DNA of 64,000 nt from Emiliania huxleyi CCMP1516 (GCF_000372725.1 NW_005198966.1:564247-628246); one strand, 5' to 3'. Counted from the first letter of the stretch, positions 41,405 through 52,687 are shown. Translations and numbers: made by a program. Notes: generated by a model not told the origin, from the sequence alone.

Positions 41405-41988
41405 TCAGAGGGCATGAAAGTCGTCGAGCTGCTTGATCAGGCCAGTAAAGATGGCCCGCGAGGCAGCCTTCGTGAGCAGGTCGGCGAGCATGACGACGCC
41501 GGGGAGGTGTTCGACAGAGATAACGCCACGGCTGACGAGATCGCGAAGAAACTCGGCGGCGCGCAAGATGTGCTTGGTCTTCTTGAAGGCAACGGGATCG
41601 AAGGCCATGCCGACGGCGGACTTGCTGTCGCAGTTGATGACGCTGGCGCCGTCGATGGAAAATCCAAGGTCGATCAGTAGCTCACGGATGAAAATCACCT
41701 CCTTGGCGGCTAGCATGGCGCCGAAGAACTCTGCCTCGGCACTAGACAGCGTGACGGATCGCTGCATTTTGGAGAACCAGTGGAAGAGACATCCGTAGAA
41801 GAAGAACATGCCACCGGAGCAAGAGAACTCTTCGTTGCCCAGTTTGAATCGACGTAGCTCTCAAGGTTGCGGTTGGGATTCGGCTGCATGACGAGGGCGC
41901 GGTCAGCTGTGTCGCGCACGTAGATAAGCACCCGGATGGCGGCTTTAAAATGCGACGGGCCAGGGTTCGTCATAAACCGAGCATGCAA
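41405..41988 (-). pseudogene. Ty1/copia retrotransposon remnant: end of reverse transcriptase and RNase H
   Basis: Reading down from 41988, one frame gives the connection region HFKAAIRVLIYVRDTADRAL and the start of RNase H (ESYVDSNWATKSS). About 41810 the coding frame shifts, and the second frame continues with RSVTLSSAEAEFFGAMLAAK, NCDSKSAVGMAFDP and KKTKHILRAAEFLRD to LADLLTKAAS and the stop at 41405. This order is diagnostic of copia Pol C-termini. The shift and the absence of gag, integrase and LTRs here show a dead fragment. Confidence 0.9.
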
Positions 41989-42304
41989 CTGAGGAGGCTG
42001 TGATCGCGTGGAACGCGCCCCAGCCGTACCATCCCGTCGCCGTGCCCTTCATCAACCGTGCGCTCGAGAACTGGGGCGGGCTCAACTGGGAAGACCGCTT
42101 TCACCACAACGACAGGTCACGTGCACAGAGGGGCGGCATTGGAGCTTCGCTGCAGCGGGGTCTGGTCATGACGCGGAAGAAGGCAGAGACACAGCGTCTG
42201 CCAGCCGAGTGCTACGACGTCAGGCCGAAGCCGCGTGGCCACAACTGACTGCAACAGACTGTCTTCATGTGTCTAGACTCTACCGCGGTGCGCTCCGTGC
42301 ACAT

Positions 42305-42445
42305 AGGTGCCAGCGCGCTCCGCGCGGTATCTAGCCAGCGCGCTCCGCGCGTGTGTGTCTAGCTAGCGCGCTCCGCGCGTGCGGTGTCCAGCTAGCGCGC
42401 TCCGCGCGTGTCCGGGTAGAGCACCGGCGCGCTCCGCGCGCATGA
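42305..42445 (+). repeat. GCGCGCTCCGCGCG minisatellite
   Basis: Five copies of GCGCGCTCCGCGCG separated by 15-20 nt spacers such as TGTGTCTAGCTA form an array. The core is itself nearly palindromic (CGCG...CGCG), so each copy can fold. 42000-42300 carries short ORFs only. Confidence 0.85.
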
Positions 42446-43596
42446 GAATCCAGTGCTTATGCTCATAAGCACTAAAAGCTCGTTTCTGCAGCTTGGGGCC
42501 CGCGCTCCGGCCGCTCCTTGGCTCCTGGCCGTCTCTTCCGAGCGGCTTTGCGCGCCCCCAACATTCCCCTGACAGCAGCGCCTCGCGGTGTGGGCTGCGA
42601 GGTAGGTCACTCGGGGTGACCCAGGGGGCGGCGGGGGAGCACTCTTCCGCCGGAGTATCGACGGTCTTCCCGCTACTCGCTCGTAGCCCACCACCTTCCC
42701 GGCAGCCCCACCCGCTCGGTTTGTCCTCACTTCTCCCCCCCCCCCCCCTTTCAGGCGAGGCCCTGGCCACCAAACTCGCGCTCGTCGCTCCGGGAACGGG
42801 CAGCAGCGCGACGCTTTTCGAGAGCGAGCGGCGGCGGCGGCTCAGCACCAACCTTTGCAACGCAGGGGCTGGCTGCGTGGGCCCCCACCACCGCGCACCG
42901 GACTCCGTCGGGCTCGCGTCTCCCTACCTCTCGCGGGAGCTGAGGGGAGCGCAGTGTGTGTCTGCGTCTGTGTCTGTGTCTGTGTCTGTGTCCCTGTCGT
43001 GTCGTGTGTGTCGTGTGTAACTCTCGCACTGGCCACTGCTCTATCTTAGCTCTCGCCACAGGCTCTCTCAGCGCCTCGCCCTCGCCCCTCGGGGCCCTCC
43101 CCGCCCGCACGCTCGACACACGACAGAACCCGGACGACGTGCGTTTTTGCTTCTCTACAAAACACGCACACCCACGCCCGCCCCAGTGAGCGGACCCAGC
43201 GCCATCGAGAAGAAAGACTCTTTGGCGAGCCAACGCAGCCGAGCGAGATAAATTCTCCATAAAAGAGAGCCTAGCCGCTATAGCGGTGCAGAGCGCGAAC
43301 TCGCCGTACTGAGCCTAGCGCAGCGCGAACTCGCCGTCTGAGCCTAGCGCAGCGCGAACTCGCTCCTGTTCATAGCTGCGCAACCCTAGCGAGCTCCATT
43401 TTTGCAAAAATCTCTCTTGACACTCACTGTTCAGAGTAAGAGAACTTTACAATGAAACTCCTCTCACGACACTAGGCACGGGAGTGGCGCGAATTGGCAC
43501 AAAGAGTGTCGCGCAGGGCTCAACGGTAATACACTAGAGGAGAAAAAGAAAACGACTTTTGGTCGTATCCAGGTAACTTCTGCCTAGCGGCGAAGC
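42446..43596. other. no confident gene; microsatellites
   Basis: A (TGTGTC)n tract lies at about 42955-43015. A CTAGCGCAGCGCGAACTCGC unit is repeated twice at 43310-43365, with a related CAGAGCGCGAACTCGC at 43289. Just before HCF136 is a relative of the GGCACGGGACTGGCGCG dispersed repeat (43471-43500). Open frames on both strands show no domain. Confidence 0.5.
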
Positions 43597-45157
43597 ATGC
43601 TGGGCTTGATCTCGCTGACCAGCAGCGGTGCGCTGCTTGCGGACCCCGTGGCTTTGCCCTCCTGCCGTGGGGCAACGCGCTCGCCCCCGTCGCCCGTGCT
43701 GCTCGCTGCGCCCGCGCCCAACCGGCGCGATGCGCTCGCTGGCGCGGCCCTCGCCGGCGCTTCGCTCGCGGCGACGCCAACTAGTGCGCAGGCCGCAGCC
43801 AAGGCGCCCACGTGGGCGCCAGTTCAGCTTCCGCTCGCAACCGAGGCGCCCATTCTCTTCGACATCGAGTTCGACGAGGCCAACCCGAAGAACGGCTTCA
43901 TCGTGGGCAACAAGGGCACCTTCCTGCAGACCACGGATGGCGGCAGCTCCTGGCAGGCCAAGTCGTTCGCCAACCTGGACCCGGACGAGGAGATCAACTA
44001 CCGCTTCACAAAGATGAGCTTCCGTGACGGCGAGGGCTGGATCATCGGCAAGCCCGCCATCCTGCTGCACACCCGCGACTCGGGCGCCTCGTGGGAGCGC
44101 GTGCCGCTCTCGCCAAAGCTGCCCGGCGACCCGTACAACGTGGTGGCGCTCGGGCCGGGCAAGGCGGAGATGTCCACCTCGGCAGGCGCCATCTACACCA
44201 CCGACAACTCTGGCCGCAACTGGAAGGCCCAGGTGCGCGAGACGATTGACGCGACGCTCAACCGGGTCTCTTCGTCGGGCGTGCAGGGCGCCTCGTACTT
44301 CTCGGGGAGCATCAACGACATCCAACGCGACGCGGACGGCTCGTACCTGGCGGTCTCGTCGCGCGGCAACTTCTACCTCACCTACCGGCCCGGCGACGAG
44401 TTTTGGATCCCTCACAACCGCGGGTCGTCGAGGCGCGCGGCCGACGCGAGCCGGCCACCCGCTGCCGCTGGGCGCGGCTACTGACAGGTCCCTGGCACGG
44501 CTGTAGGCGCATCACTTCGATGGGGTGCTCGCGCGGCAGCGGGCCGCCGTGCGAAGGGCGCCCCCTCCCTCCCACCCCTCGCCTCCCTAACTCTCAGGTT
44601 CGTCAAGTCGCGCCTCGCCGACGGGCTCTGGATGTCGACGGCGGGCGGAGAGATCTCAAAGACGACGTCGGGCCAGCCGGTGGACACGCAGCTGATCGAC
44701 ATCCCCTTCGACCGCTGCCAGATCAAGTCGGGCGGCTACGGCATCCTCGACGTCCTCTTCCTCAAGGTTCAGCCGCCCTCGCAGCCGCGGCCGCCCACCC
44801 CCCGGCCTCCCCTCCTCCGACCCTAACCCTGACCCTAACCCACACCCAGCCCCCGGCCTCCCCTCCTCCGACCCGCGCCCGGCGCCGCCTCGCCGCAGGA
44901 CTCCAACAAGGCGTGGGCGGTCGGAGGAGGCGGGACCATCTTTGGCTCCACCGACGGAGGCAGGTCCTGGCAGAAGGACAAGTCGGCGGACGACTTGCCA
45001 ACCAACCTGTACAAGATCAAGTCCTTCTCCAACGGGCGCGTCTACATCCTCGGCTCAAACGGCGCGCTCTCCCCTCGCCGCGCGCTCGGGCCGCAGACCT
45101 GCACGCGGCTGAGCACTGCCCGCCGCCGCAGGCGTCCTCCTCTCGAACACGGCCTAG
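43597..45157 (+). CDS. HCF136: photosystem II stability/assembly factor HCF136 (Ycf48), 5 exons
   Basis: Exons are 43597-44432, 44507-44524, 44598-44766, 44899-45061 and 45132-45157, giving 403 residues, the usual length of plant HCF136. Introns 1 and 4 are GC-AG, 2 and 3 GT-AG; exon 2 is only 18 nt. The mature protein is a Ycf48-type beta-propeller with repeats such as GFIVGNKGTFLQTTDGGSSW, GWIIGKPAILLHTRDSGASW and AWAVGGGGTIFGSTDGGRSW, ending VLLSNTA. The first roughly 70 residues are an Ala/Ser/Arg-rich leader with RRDALAGAALAGASLAA before the mature start, consistent with plastid and thylakoid (twin-Arg) targeting. It acts in the thylakoid lumen in early assembly of the D1/D2 photosystem II reaction centre. 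Confidence 0.95.
44767..44898 (+). repeat. HCF136 intron 3 with telomere-like repeats between direct repeats
   Basis: CCCTAACCCTGACCCTAACC occurs at 44821-44840, between two copies of CCCCCGGCCTCCCCTCCTCC (about 44799 and 44850). The intron is GT-AG. The telomere-like block is too short to be a telomere but could mark break repair. Confidence 0.75.
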
Positions 45158-45658
45158 GCACGCCAGCCCCCTCCTCCTCTCTTGGCGGCTCCGGCAGCGC
45201 CCTCACCGCTTGGGCCTGCTCAGCATCGTAACGACAGCGTGACGCTCCGAGGGAAGGGCATCTGGGAGCGGCCTGTCGGTCGGCGCCGGTGCCGGGCCGG
45301 GTCCTCCAAGGCCACTACGTAGATTTGCACAGGCTTTGGCGCATGCGCTCATGGGGAGGGCCGGGGGAGCGGGCGGTCGGTGGGGCCGTGCGCTTGTGTG
45401 GCATTTTGAGATTGAGTGACGCGCTCCCTCCATGATTCTTGATCGTGGCGCGAGAACGAGAGGTACGCGCGCCTATGTGTGTTCAAAAATTTCGATAGCA
45501 CACTGGGCTCACATTACACATATACCGCCACGGGGGTGACGCGGACGAGGACGGTGGACGCGCTCACGCACACGTCCGAAAAAAGAGAGTACAGACAATC
45601 AGAGGCTAGTTCCATTTCACTGTGGCACAGCTCGCGTTACAAAACCTTGATTTTGACC

Positions 45659-45812
45659 ATTGCGCGAAAAAGGTACATCTCGGTGCCTTCCAGAGGCAGC
45701 TGCGACCCCGCCGAGTGGACGGTAACGCACAGCAGGTGGCGCGGTGCGTTACCGTCCACTCCGCTGGGTCGCAGCTGCCTCTGCGCGTCCTGGGGATGTA
45801 CATTTGTCGCGC
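45659..45812. repeat. about 150 bp fold-back element
   Basis: AGAGGCAGCTGCGACCC through GAGTGGACGGTAACGCA (45692-45729) is an inverted copy of 45747-45784, with 3-4 mismatches around an 18 nt loop (CAGCAGGTGGCGCGG-like). Weaker pairing extends outward through GGTACATC/GATGTACA to about 45659 and 45812. MITE-like. Confidence 0.8.
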
Positions 45813-45849
45813 GCCGGAGACGACTCGACGCCGCTGAGATCGGAGATCA

Positions 45850-46756
45850 AGCTCTGACAGGTCGCACGTCGCTCCTTTGACGCCGACGTGACTCACCCGT
45901 GCAGATCACATCAGGACACGGTCTCGACGCGCTCGGTACGACGCCTGCGACCCGTCTCGGGTCAGGTGGCACGACGCTCATCGCGCCTACCAGCGCTGCC
46001 GTGCAGGTTGCCACGACGAGGTCGAGCACGCTTCTATACGCTCGCCGAGCCTTCCTTTCCATCCCATTTGGCAGCCTGGGAACGGTGGCGGTCAGAGGCA
46101 AAGCATACGAGGGGTGGTGGAACCACATGTCACGGCTACTGCCGGCTCGACCCCACGATAGCCTCCGAAGGCTGACTTTGAGGCACCATCATCGGACGAT
46201 GTCGACGAGTTGGGTCGCTCTCGCGGTAGCCAGATGACCTCTCATACTAGTATCATCGGCCATGGCCGCAGGAAGCGCGGGGGAGGGCGCTGGGAGCAAC
46301 ACGGAGCTCCGTTGGACGTTTTCTCTTTTCAAGATTTTAGCGTGTCAGGGGGAGTGAAATGGAACTAGCCAGGAGGAATACCACAAACTCATACCATACA
46401 CAAACTCATACCAGAACAGGAACGCACGAAAAAAGAGATACATACCAGAGCACGAGAGAAGAGACCAGGCGGGTCAGGCCTGACTCTTGAGCCCAACAGC
46501 AAGAGTCAGAGCAGACAGGCGCCTTTCGGCGCGCTGCCCGCCCTCAAACCTCCATGCGCTAGAGGCAACAAAACTGGCCGCACCACCCCGCCACTCTCGG
46601 CTCCGCGCGCAGCGCGTCGCCATCGGGGTCGGGGAGGGGGGTGGGGGAGGGGGAGGTTACATGCATCCCCGCAGGGTTGCGCCGCCCGCCGGCGGCGCTC
46701 TCTACACAAACGATCCTCTGCTCCGCGCGATAGAGCATGAAGAACAAGCCGCCGAT
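45850..46756. other. no confident gene
   Basis: A plus frame at 45899-46237 and its complement are open but carry no domain. From 46380 a direct repeat of CACAAACTCATACCA is seen. Confidence 0.5.
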
Positions 46757-47957
46757 TCAGCGGCGTCGGCCCCGCACGGCGCCCCCGGCCGCCGGCAGCG
46801 CCCTCGGCGCCTCGACGGCGGCGCGGCACTCGGCGACGAGCCCGCTGGTGATTGCGAGGAAGTTGGTCAGCATCTCGTACCTCCGCCGGCGAGAGAGGCG
46901 GAGGAGGGCGGCGGCGCGCCTGCGGGGAGGGCTCGTGGGCGGTTCGTGGACGGCCTCCGCTGCCGAGCACCGCGACGGGAGGAGCGGAGGGGGTGGAGGG
47001 AGGGAACGGAGAGAGGAAGGCGAACGAGGGGGGGGGAGTCGCGGACAGGGGGAGGGGAGAGGGAGGGGAGAGGGAGGGGAGAGGGAGGGGAGAGGGAGGG
47101 GAGAGGGAGGGGAGAGGGAGGGGAGAGGGAGGGGAGAGGGGGAGGGCGGCCGCGCGCCACGAAGCGAGCACGCCGGCGGCGAGCAGCAGCTGCGCGGAGA
47201 TGCGGTGTGCGAGGGCGGGCCGCCGCCGCACCGCCTCGGAGATGAGCGCGACGAAGCACGGGATCACCGAGCGCAGCGCCTCGCGTAGCTCTGCGTACCG
47301 CGCCGCGCAGCTCTCGCGCCCGTGCACGAGGACGCACTCGTCGAAGGCGCCCTGCGGCTGCTGCGGGTCGAGCGTCTTGAGGTGCCACTGGATGAGCGGG
47401 TCGCGCGGCTTGAGCGAGCGCGCCAGCTGCCCCTGCACCTGCTGCACCGCCTCGGTGAGCACCTCGGCCGCCGTCCAGGGCTCTGCGGCGAGCCGCTCGG
47501 CGCCCCTCTCCCACCGACCCTCGAGCGAGCGGACGAAGCGCTGCAGCTGCCCCTCCGCGTCCATCCAGACCAGCTCCCGGATGATCCGGTGCCGCCGCGC
47601 CACCTGCTCGCGCGAGGGCGCCCAGTACCTCGCCACCTGCCGCTGCGGCGCAGCGCCCGCCGCCGCCGCCGGCGGGCCGTCGCGCACACGCCGCCGCGTG
47701 AGCGCGACGGCGAGGATGTCGGCGACGCCGTCCGAAAGGCCGCGACGCACCCACGCCGCCGCCCGCTGCAGCCGCCTGCGCTTGGACTGAGGGAGAGCGT
47801 CCTCTTGCGGAAGTCGCGCGAGCGGCGCCGCGTGCGGCGGGTCGGAGCGGAGGAAGGGCGGCGCCGAGCGGGCGACCGGGGGCGCGGAGGAGCACGCGAG
47901 CCCCGGGCGGGTGCCGAGAAGCGCAGTGGGTGAGGCGGCCGCAAAAAGGAGCAGCAT
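46757..47957 (-). CDS. secreted or plastid-targeted protein of unknown function (2 exons)
   Basis: Exons are 47957-47158 and 46880-46757, giving 307 residues; the 277 nt intron is GC-AG (TCGTG|GCGCGG ... GGAG|GTACG) and is largely a CTCTCCCTCCC repeat. The start is ATG 47957: MLLLFAAASPTALLG is a signal-peptide-like leader followed by an Arg/Ser/Pro-rich stretch with no acidic residues, as in bipartite plastid targeting. The rest is helical, with conserved-looking Trp, Cys and charged positions (ARRHRIIRELVWMDAEGQLQ, LIQWHLKTLDP, VLVHGRESCAARYAEL) and a final helix YEMLTNFLAITSGLVAECR. I do not recognise the family. Unspliced, the frame stays open through the intron repeat. Confidence 0.65.
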
Positions 47958-48149
47958 ACACACCGAGATTGATGGCGCGTGAGCTCCCTCCGGGGATTGG
48001 ATAAGTCATCACCGCACCCGAGAGTTGGAGTAATTTCTTTTGGCTACTTCGCGGAGGCTGTCCAGATACAGGGGAAATTTGCAGCAGGCCTCAAATACTG
48101 GGACACTAAAGATTTCCCTGTGAGATATGGCGCAGTAATAATACTTCAA

Positions 48150-48412
48150 TACTCCGAGCGATGGTTGGTACCGCAGATACTTCGATCGATACACGATACT
48201 CGTGTTGACGCACCCGGTGAGTATCACAGTACTCGATCCACGCCGGCGAAGTAACCCAGTATCACAGAGCTAAATGCCAAGTAATAATACTGCAACTGGG
48301 CGCTACTTGGTCCTCCAGGAGTATCCCAGTATCCGCATCAGAGATGGCCAGTATCCAGCAGTATCCCGCAGTATCCTGCAGTATCATGCAGTATCCCAGT
48401 ATCCGGGGTCGG
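48150..48412 (+). repeat. CAGTATCC-type microsatellite region
   Basis: The motif (G)CAGTATC(C/A) occurs many times, loosely spaced from 48225 and densely at 48350-48405. Isolated ATACTTC/AGTATCA relatives appear upstream from 48150. Confidence 0.75.
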
Positions 48413-49977
48413 CCCTCGAGCGATGCATTGCGCTGCGGCCGCAGTCGCACGTCCAGCAGCGGGATGCGAGGCAGCAGCTAGGTGGGGAGGAATTGAGCCA
48501 ATTGAGCAGCGTGCGCAAGCGAAGACTGCCGTAAAGTGTGTGCCCGCGCCCTGCCGGCGCAATGGTGTAAACGCGTGTGCAAGGGCTGGCGGGGTGGGGA
48601 AGGCGGCAACGGCACGAGGTGGGCGAAGACGGCTGAGGCGCCAGTGCTGTGGAACTGAGGGAGAGTGTCGTGGCAGTGCACTGGTGCTGGTGCTGTGTGG
48701 GGAAGAAGACTCACATCGGGGAGGCGTCACGGCCGCGAACATTGAGCGCAGCAAGGTGGTCACGTCCTGCGGCGCACGCACAGGAATCATAGTACACGGC
48801 CCCAATCGGCCGCACACCGCCACACAGCAGGCTCTGGTAACCGGCGCTCCTCTTTGCTTGGCGCCGGACCGTCTCGAGTGAACCCACCGGTGTGGGCGCC
48901 GCCGCTGAGCATCACGGCAAACGGGTGACGGACCTACACATAAACTGAATCACCTCGGCCGACCCTGCCGCTGCGGCCGACGATGTCGGATGCTCTCGAG
49001 CACTCTCCAGCGCCGGGCGCGGTCCTGACACAGCCGGCCGTGCTTCACCGCCGCTGTTCAGCTCGGCGGCAGAAATGGCAGCGGATACGAGCTCTTATCC
49101 TCGGCAGCGTGCACCTCGATCCTGTACCGTGTTTGTTATGACCCCCCCCCATGAACACACCAGTGAGGGAGGGCGAGACGATCGAGGGGTCCCGTATCAT
49201 GCGGAATCGACCCTATCCAGTGCTCAAGTGCTCATTACGCACTTGTGCCGTTGTGCGTTCACGCGACACGACCCTTGCGATCGTTTCATCCCATCAACTG
49301 TTCAAGGAAAAACTAAAAGCGACACCCCCAATGCCCCAAACCTAAATTAGCGGACGGAGCCAGCCCTCTTGTGGCTTCGACTCTACACGCTATTTCGACA
49401 ACAGTCCTGGACATGTCTATCAGAACTTCCCTGGGGGTGGGAGCCGCTAAACATAATTCCCCGGGGCGGTCGCCGCTGCCGCCCCCGGGGCGGTGTCGCC
49501 GCTGCCGCCCCCACAGGGCGGTTTCGGCAAGTTTCATTATGAGTGGCCAGTTCGAACTATGAGTCAAGGTATGAGTTGTCGATTCGACTCTCGGGGCCGC
49601 AGCCATTGCTGCCCCCGTCCCCCCCCTCGGGTTCGTCAAGCGCCCGCCGTTCAAGTTTCGGGCGCTCATGCCTAAGTGAGGGTGTGAACGGGAATGTGCC
49701 ACCCTGAGAACGAGCAGCAAAACAGTTTCCTAAAGAGGAAAGGAGAAGAAAGAAAGCGGCGCAGGCCTGCCCTCGTCCCCGTACGGGAGAGAGAGCCAGA
49801 TGAGTCTTTTGACTATTCTTGACCTTTTATATGTATTATATTATCCTCTTGTGTAGGATCCGGTTTTTGCCTTTGATGTCGTGCGATGCCGGTTTTTAAT
49901 TCTTCTCAAACAAGGTCTGTGAAGACTCGTACGTCCGCCATTGCTGGCTGACCTTTTCTGATGCACACCACGGCACG
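48413..49977. other. no confident gene
   Basis: Frames at 48423-48881 (plus) and 48338-48823 (minus) are open but domain-free. A GCCGCTGCCGCCCCCGGGGC direct repeat is present at 49468-49510. A-rich sequence precedes the hydrolase gene. Confidence 0.5.
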
Positions 49978-51190
49978 ATGAAGCACACGCGCAGGCTCGC
50001 CCTGGCCGGCCGGCCCGAGGCGCTTGTCCTGAGCATGACCGTCACGGGCGTCGTCGTTGGAGTGCTCAGCCATCTGCACACGCAGCGCTCGTTCAAGCTC
50101 CTCTGCTCGATCGATCCGGGACTCGCCAACCCGCTCCCTCTGCACGTCGACACGGCCGCGAGCGTCGAGCCCTTTCTCCGATCCCGCGACGCGGCCGCCG
50201 GACCGCTCCGGCCGGGCTGCCACTCTGAGGTGACGTGGCACGGAGCAGAAGAGGAGCCGACCCGCATCTCGGTCCTCCACCTGCACGGCTGGTCCGCGAG
50301 CCCGCTCGAGATTGACCCAGTCGACGCCCGGCTCGCAACCAATCTCCGGGCCAACCTGCTCCGCTTTCGCCTCTCTGGCCACGGACTCGCCTCGGCCGAC
50401 GGGTACGAGCTATACGCCAACGCGACGAGGGCGACGCTGCTGCGGGACGTCGCGCAGGCGTTTGCATGCGGCAGGCTGCTGGGGAGGCGCGTCCTGCTGA
50501 TTGCGAGCTCGACTGGTGCCACCCTCTGCTTGTGGCTGTGCGCCCAGCCGCTGTGGGCAAACGACGTGGTTGGCCTCGTCGCGCTCTCTCCCGCCCTCGC
50601 GCTGCGGGCTCGCTCTTACCACGCCCTCAAATACCTCGTCGCGCTCTTGCCGGCGGCCGCCTCCGAGTGGCTCTTCCGCGCCATCGTGGGGAGAGAGTTT
50701 CGCATCAACGTGAGCGGCGCCCCCGGCCTCCCTCCACCCACCGATGCCACCGGCACCAATAGAGGCCCGAATTCCTCCGCCTCAGGTGAAAGCGCACACA
50801 CTGGTCGACGCCACCGAGAAGCGGCGAGCCTGGACCCTGGTGTACCCGGCGGCGGCGCTGCGCCACATCGTCGAGCTCTACCTCTCCTTTGAGCTCAGCA
50901 TCACGGCGAGGGATGTGCTGGCGCCCGTGCTGGTGCTCGCCAACGAGGCGGACCCAGACGTCGACTTTTACAGCACGCGTGCCTTTTTCGGGGCGGAGAA
51001 CACGACGCAGCTCTCGCCACTCCCGGGCGAGCATCCGCATTGCATCACCGGCCGCATCAACGCGCCGAGCACCGTCGACGCCGTGGTTGCGCTCGCGACC
51101 AAGTTTGCGACGAGGGCCATCGGGGATGCGTCGGGGCCCGAGCGGCGCAGCAGGACGGCGTCCTACGCGGCTCGCCTCCGGCCATGGTGA
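49978..51190 (+). CDS. serine alpha/beta hydrolase (2 exons)
   Basis: Exons are 49978-50709 and 50786-51190, giving 378 residues; the 76 nt intron is GT-AG (ATCAAC|GTGAGC ... CCTCAG|GTGAAA). An N-terminal hydrophobic segment (LVLSMTVTGVVVGVLSHL) is a signal anchor. The core has the oxyanion-type HLHGWSASPLE, an LSGHG loop, and the nucleophile elbow LLIASSTGATL (Ser in SSTG). Exon 2 supplies the acid (LVLANEADPDVDF) and the His (GEHPHCI). The pattern is that of lysophospholipase/monoacylglycerol-lipase-like hydrolases, but the substrate cannot be told. A membrane-anchored lipase-like activity is the best inference. Confidence 0.82.
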
Positions 51191-51757
51191 GTGAGCGACG
51201 CTCCTTCTTGCTCTGTACACTCGACTGCAGCCTGCTCCGTGCTCAACCTCACTAGCCTCCACCCCCTCCCCGGCTGCCCGACGTCGCTGCATTCAAATCA
51301 GACAGAGTCCTGATCGACATCATCGCACTCTGCGTGTACAACATGCCTGTACATTCTCCACTGCCATGGCGTCCTGCCCGCGCGCAGCACCCTAGCAACA
51401 AAACTTGTGTGGGGTGTGACACGTAAATATCTCGCGGGGTTTCGGTGTGCACATGCATGCTACATGTGCATGCAGAGACTAGCTCCGCGATAGCCACCGA
51501 TAGGTCAAGCGAAAGGAATGTGAGGCAACAGAGATCAGAGCCAGATAAAAACTCATTGGGGGGGAGAGAGACTCATATATTTTGCAAAACGACAGCCGGA
51601 GAGAGGAGATATGTGTCGCGCGCCGAGGTACAAACGTCGAAAAGATCGTCTCTGTCTGTAGCCTGGCGCTTGTGCACCGTCTGTGCCGCGTCAGGTAGGT
51701 AGGTAGAACCGCGTCCTTCCCCCTCGCGCATTTTTATAACTGAAAGAGCAAGTAGAT

Positions 51758-52235
51758 AGAGCTCTACGCTGCGCGACCCGCTCGCGCCAAACCCCAGGAC
51801 GGGCAAGGTTGTGGCGCCACATGGACTAGTTGGTCAGTCGTTCGATGGAGACAACATTGCGGTCTTTGGCAACAAGGACCACTGTGCGCTCCCCCCCCCC
51901 CCTCGGGCCCGGGCTCCTCAGCCCATTCCTTGGGCACGAATCTGAGCACCTCCTCCTCCCCAGATCGCGAGCTGTGGTGGCGGCAGAGCTCCTTCAAGGG
52001 CAAGGAGATCACGACCGAGGCGCAGGCCGAGGGTGCCATCGAGGGCTCTGGCGATGACTACAAGGTGGCCGACTTTTTCTCGACCGACTTCAAGTACCGG
52101 CGCTTTGGGGTTGTTGAGGCGGCGCCGCGCAGCGTCTCGGTGCTGGGCGGCGCCCAGCGCCTCGCACGGGGCAATCACTGGAGCGTGAGCAAGGCGGGTA
52201 CTTCAGGCGACGACGTGCCCGCAGAGATGAGATGA
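51758..52235 (+). pseudogene. tandem copy 1 of an unknown gene, 5'-truncated
   Basis: The reading LRDPLAPNPRTGKVVAPHGL, SFDGDNIAVFGNKDHY is followed by a GT-AG intron (51884-51963), then RELWWRQSSFKGKEITTEAQ, AEGAIEGSGDDYKVADFFST to the stop at 52235. An in-frame TAG lies just upstream of LRDPL, so the 5' part is missing. APHGLVGQSFDGDNIAV vaguely recalls the GLxGQ element of ITIH/VWD-type C-termini; I do not name it. Copy 2 follows about 690 bp later. Confidence 0.6.
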
Positions 52236-52360
52236 GCCAGCGACACTTCGATGCCAGGTTTTGCCGCGAGCTCTCGCGGGGGGGGAACCGCCGACGCCGC
52301 TCATCCAATCCGAAACGGGCAGCGCGCGGCACATAGCGCCGGGTAAGACGCTCTCACTGG

Positions 52361-52687
52361 ATGGCGTCTCCATCGCCGTGTCTGAACGCGACCGTGCGCC
52401 TGATCCGCCGCTCGGCCACGCCGGGCAAGAGGCAGATCGATCTCGCCTGTGCCCCGCTGCGGGACCCGCTCGCACCGCTGCCCAGGACGGGGAGGGTGGT
52501 TGCGCCGTCTTTCGACGGAGATGGGGTCGCGGTGGACGGCAGGATGGACCACTACCGCGAGCTGTGGTGGCGGCAGACCTCCTTCAAGGCCAAGGAGATC
52601 ACAACTGAGGCGCAGGCGGAGGGCGCCATCGAGGGCTCGGGCGATGACTATAAGGTTTTTGGGGGGGTGGGGGGGGGGGGGGGGTAG
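52361..52687 (+). pseudogene. tandem copy 2 of the same unknown gene, 3'-truncated
   Basis: This copy keeps sequence missing from copy 1 (NATVRLIRRSATPGKRQIDL, ACAPLRDPLAPLPRTG) and then matches it through ELWWRQTSFKAKEITTEAQA to GSGDDYKV, where it runs into a G-rich tract (GGGGGGGTGGGGGGGG) and stops. It lacks the 18 nt encoding HGLVGQ and has no intron at the HY|RELWW position. A further upstream coding piece (TPLIQSETGSARHIAPGKTL) is open from 52261 in another frame. Confidence 0.55.

Noticed and set aside
44821-44840. Internal telomere or chromosome end
   Set aside because: Only three telomere-like units inside a spliced intron with coding exons on both sides.
50744-51190. Second ORF after the serine hydrolase as a separate gene
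   Set aside because: It contains the acid and His of the hydrolase triad and joins exon 1 in phase through a GT-AG intron.
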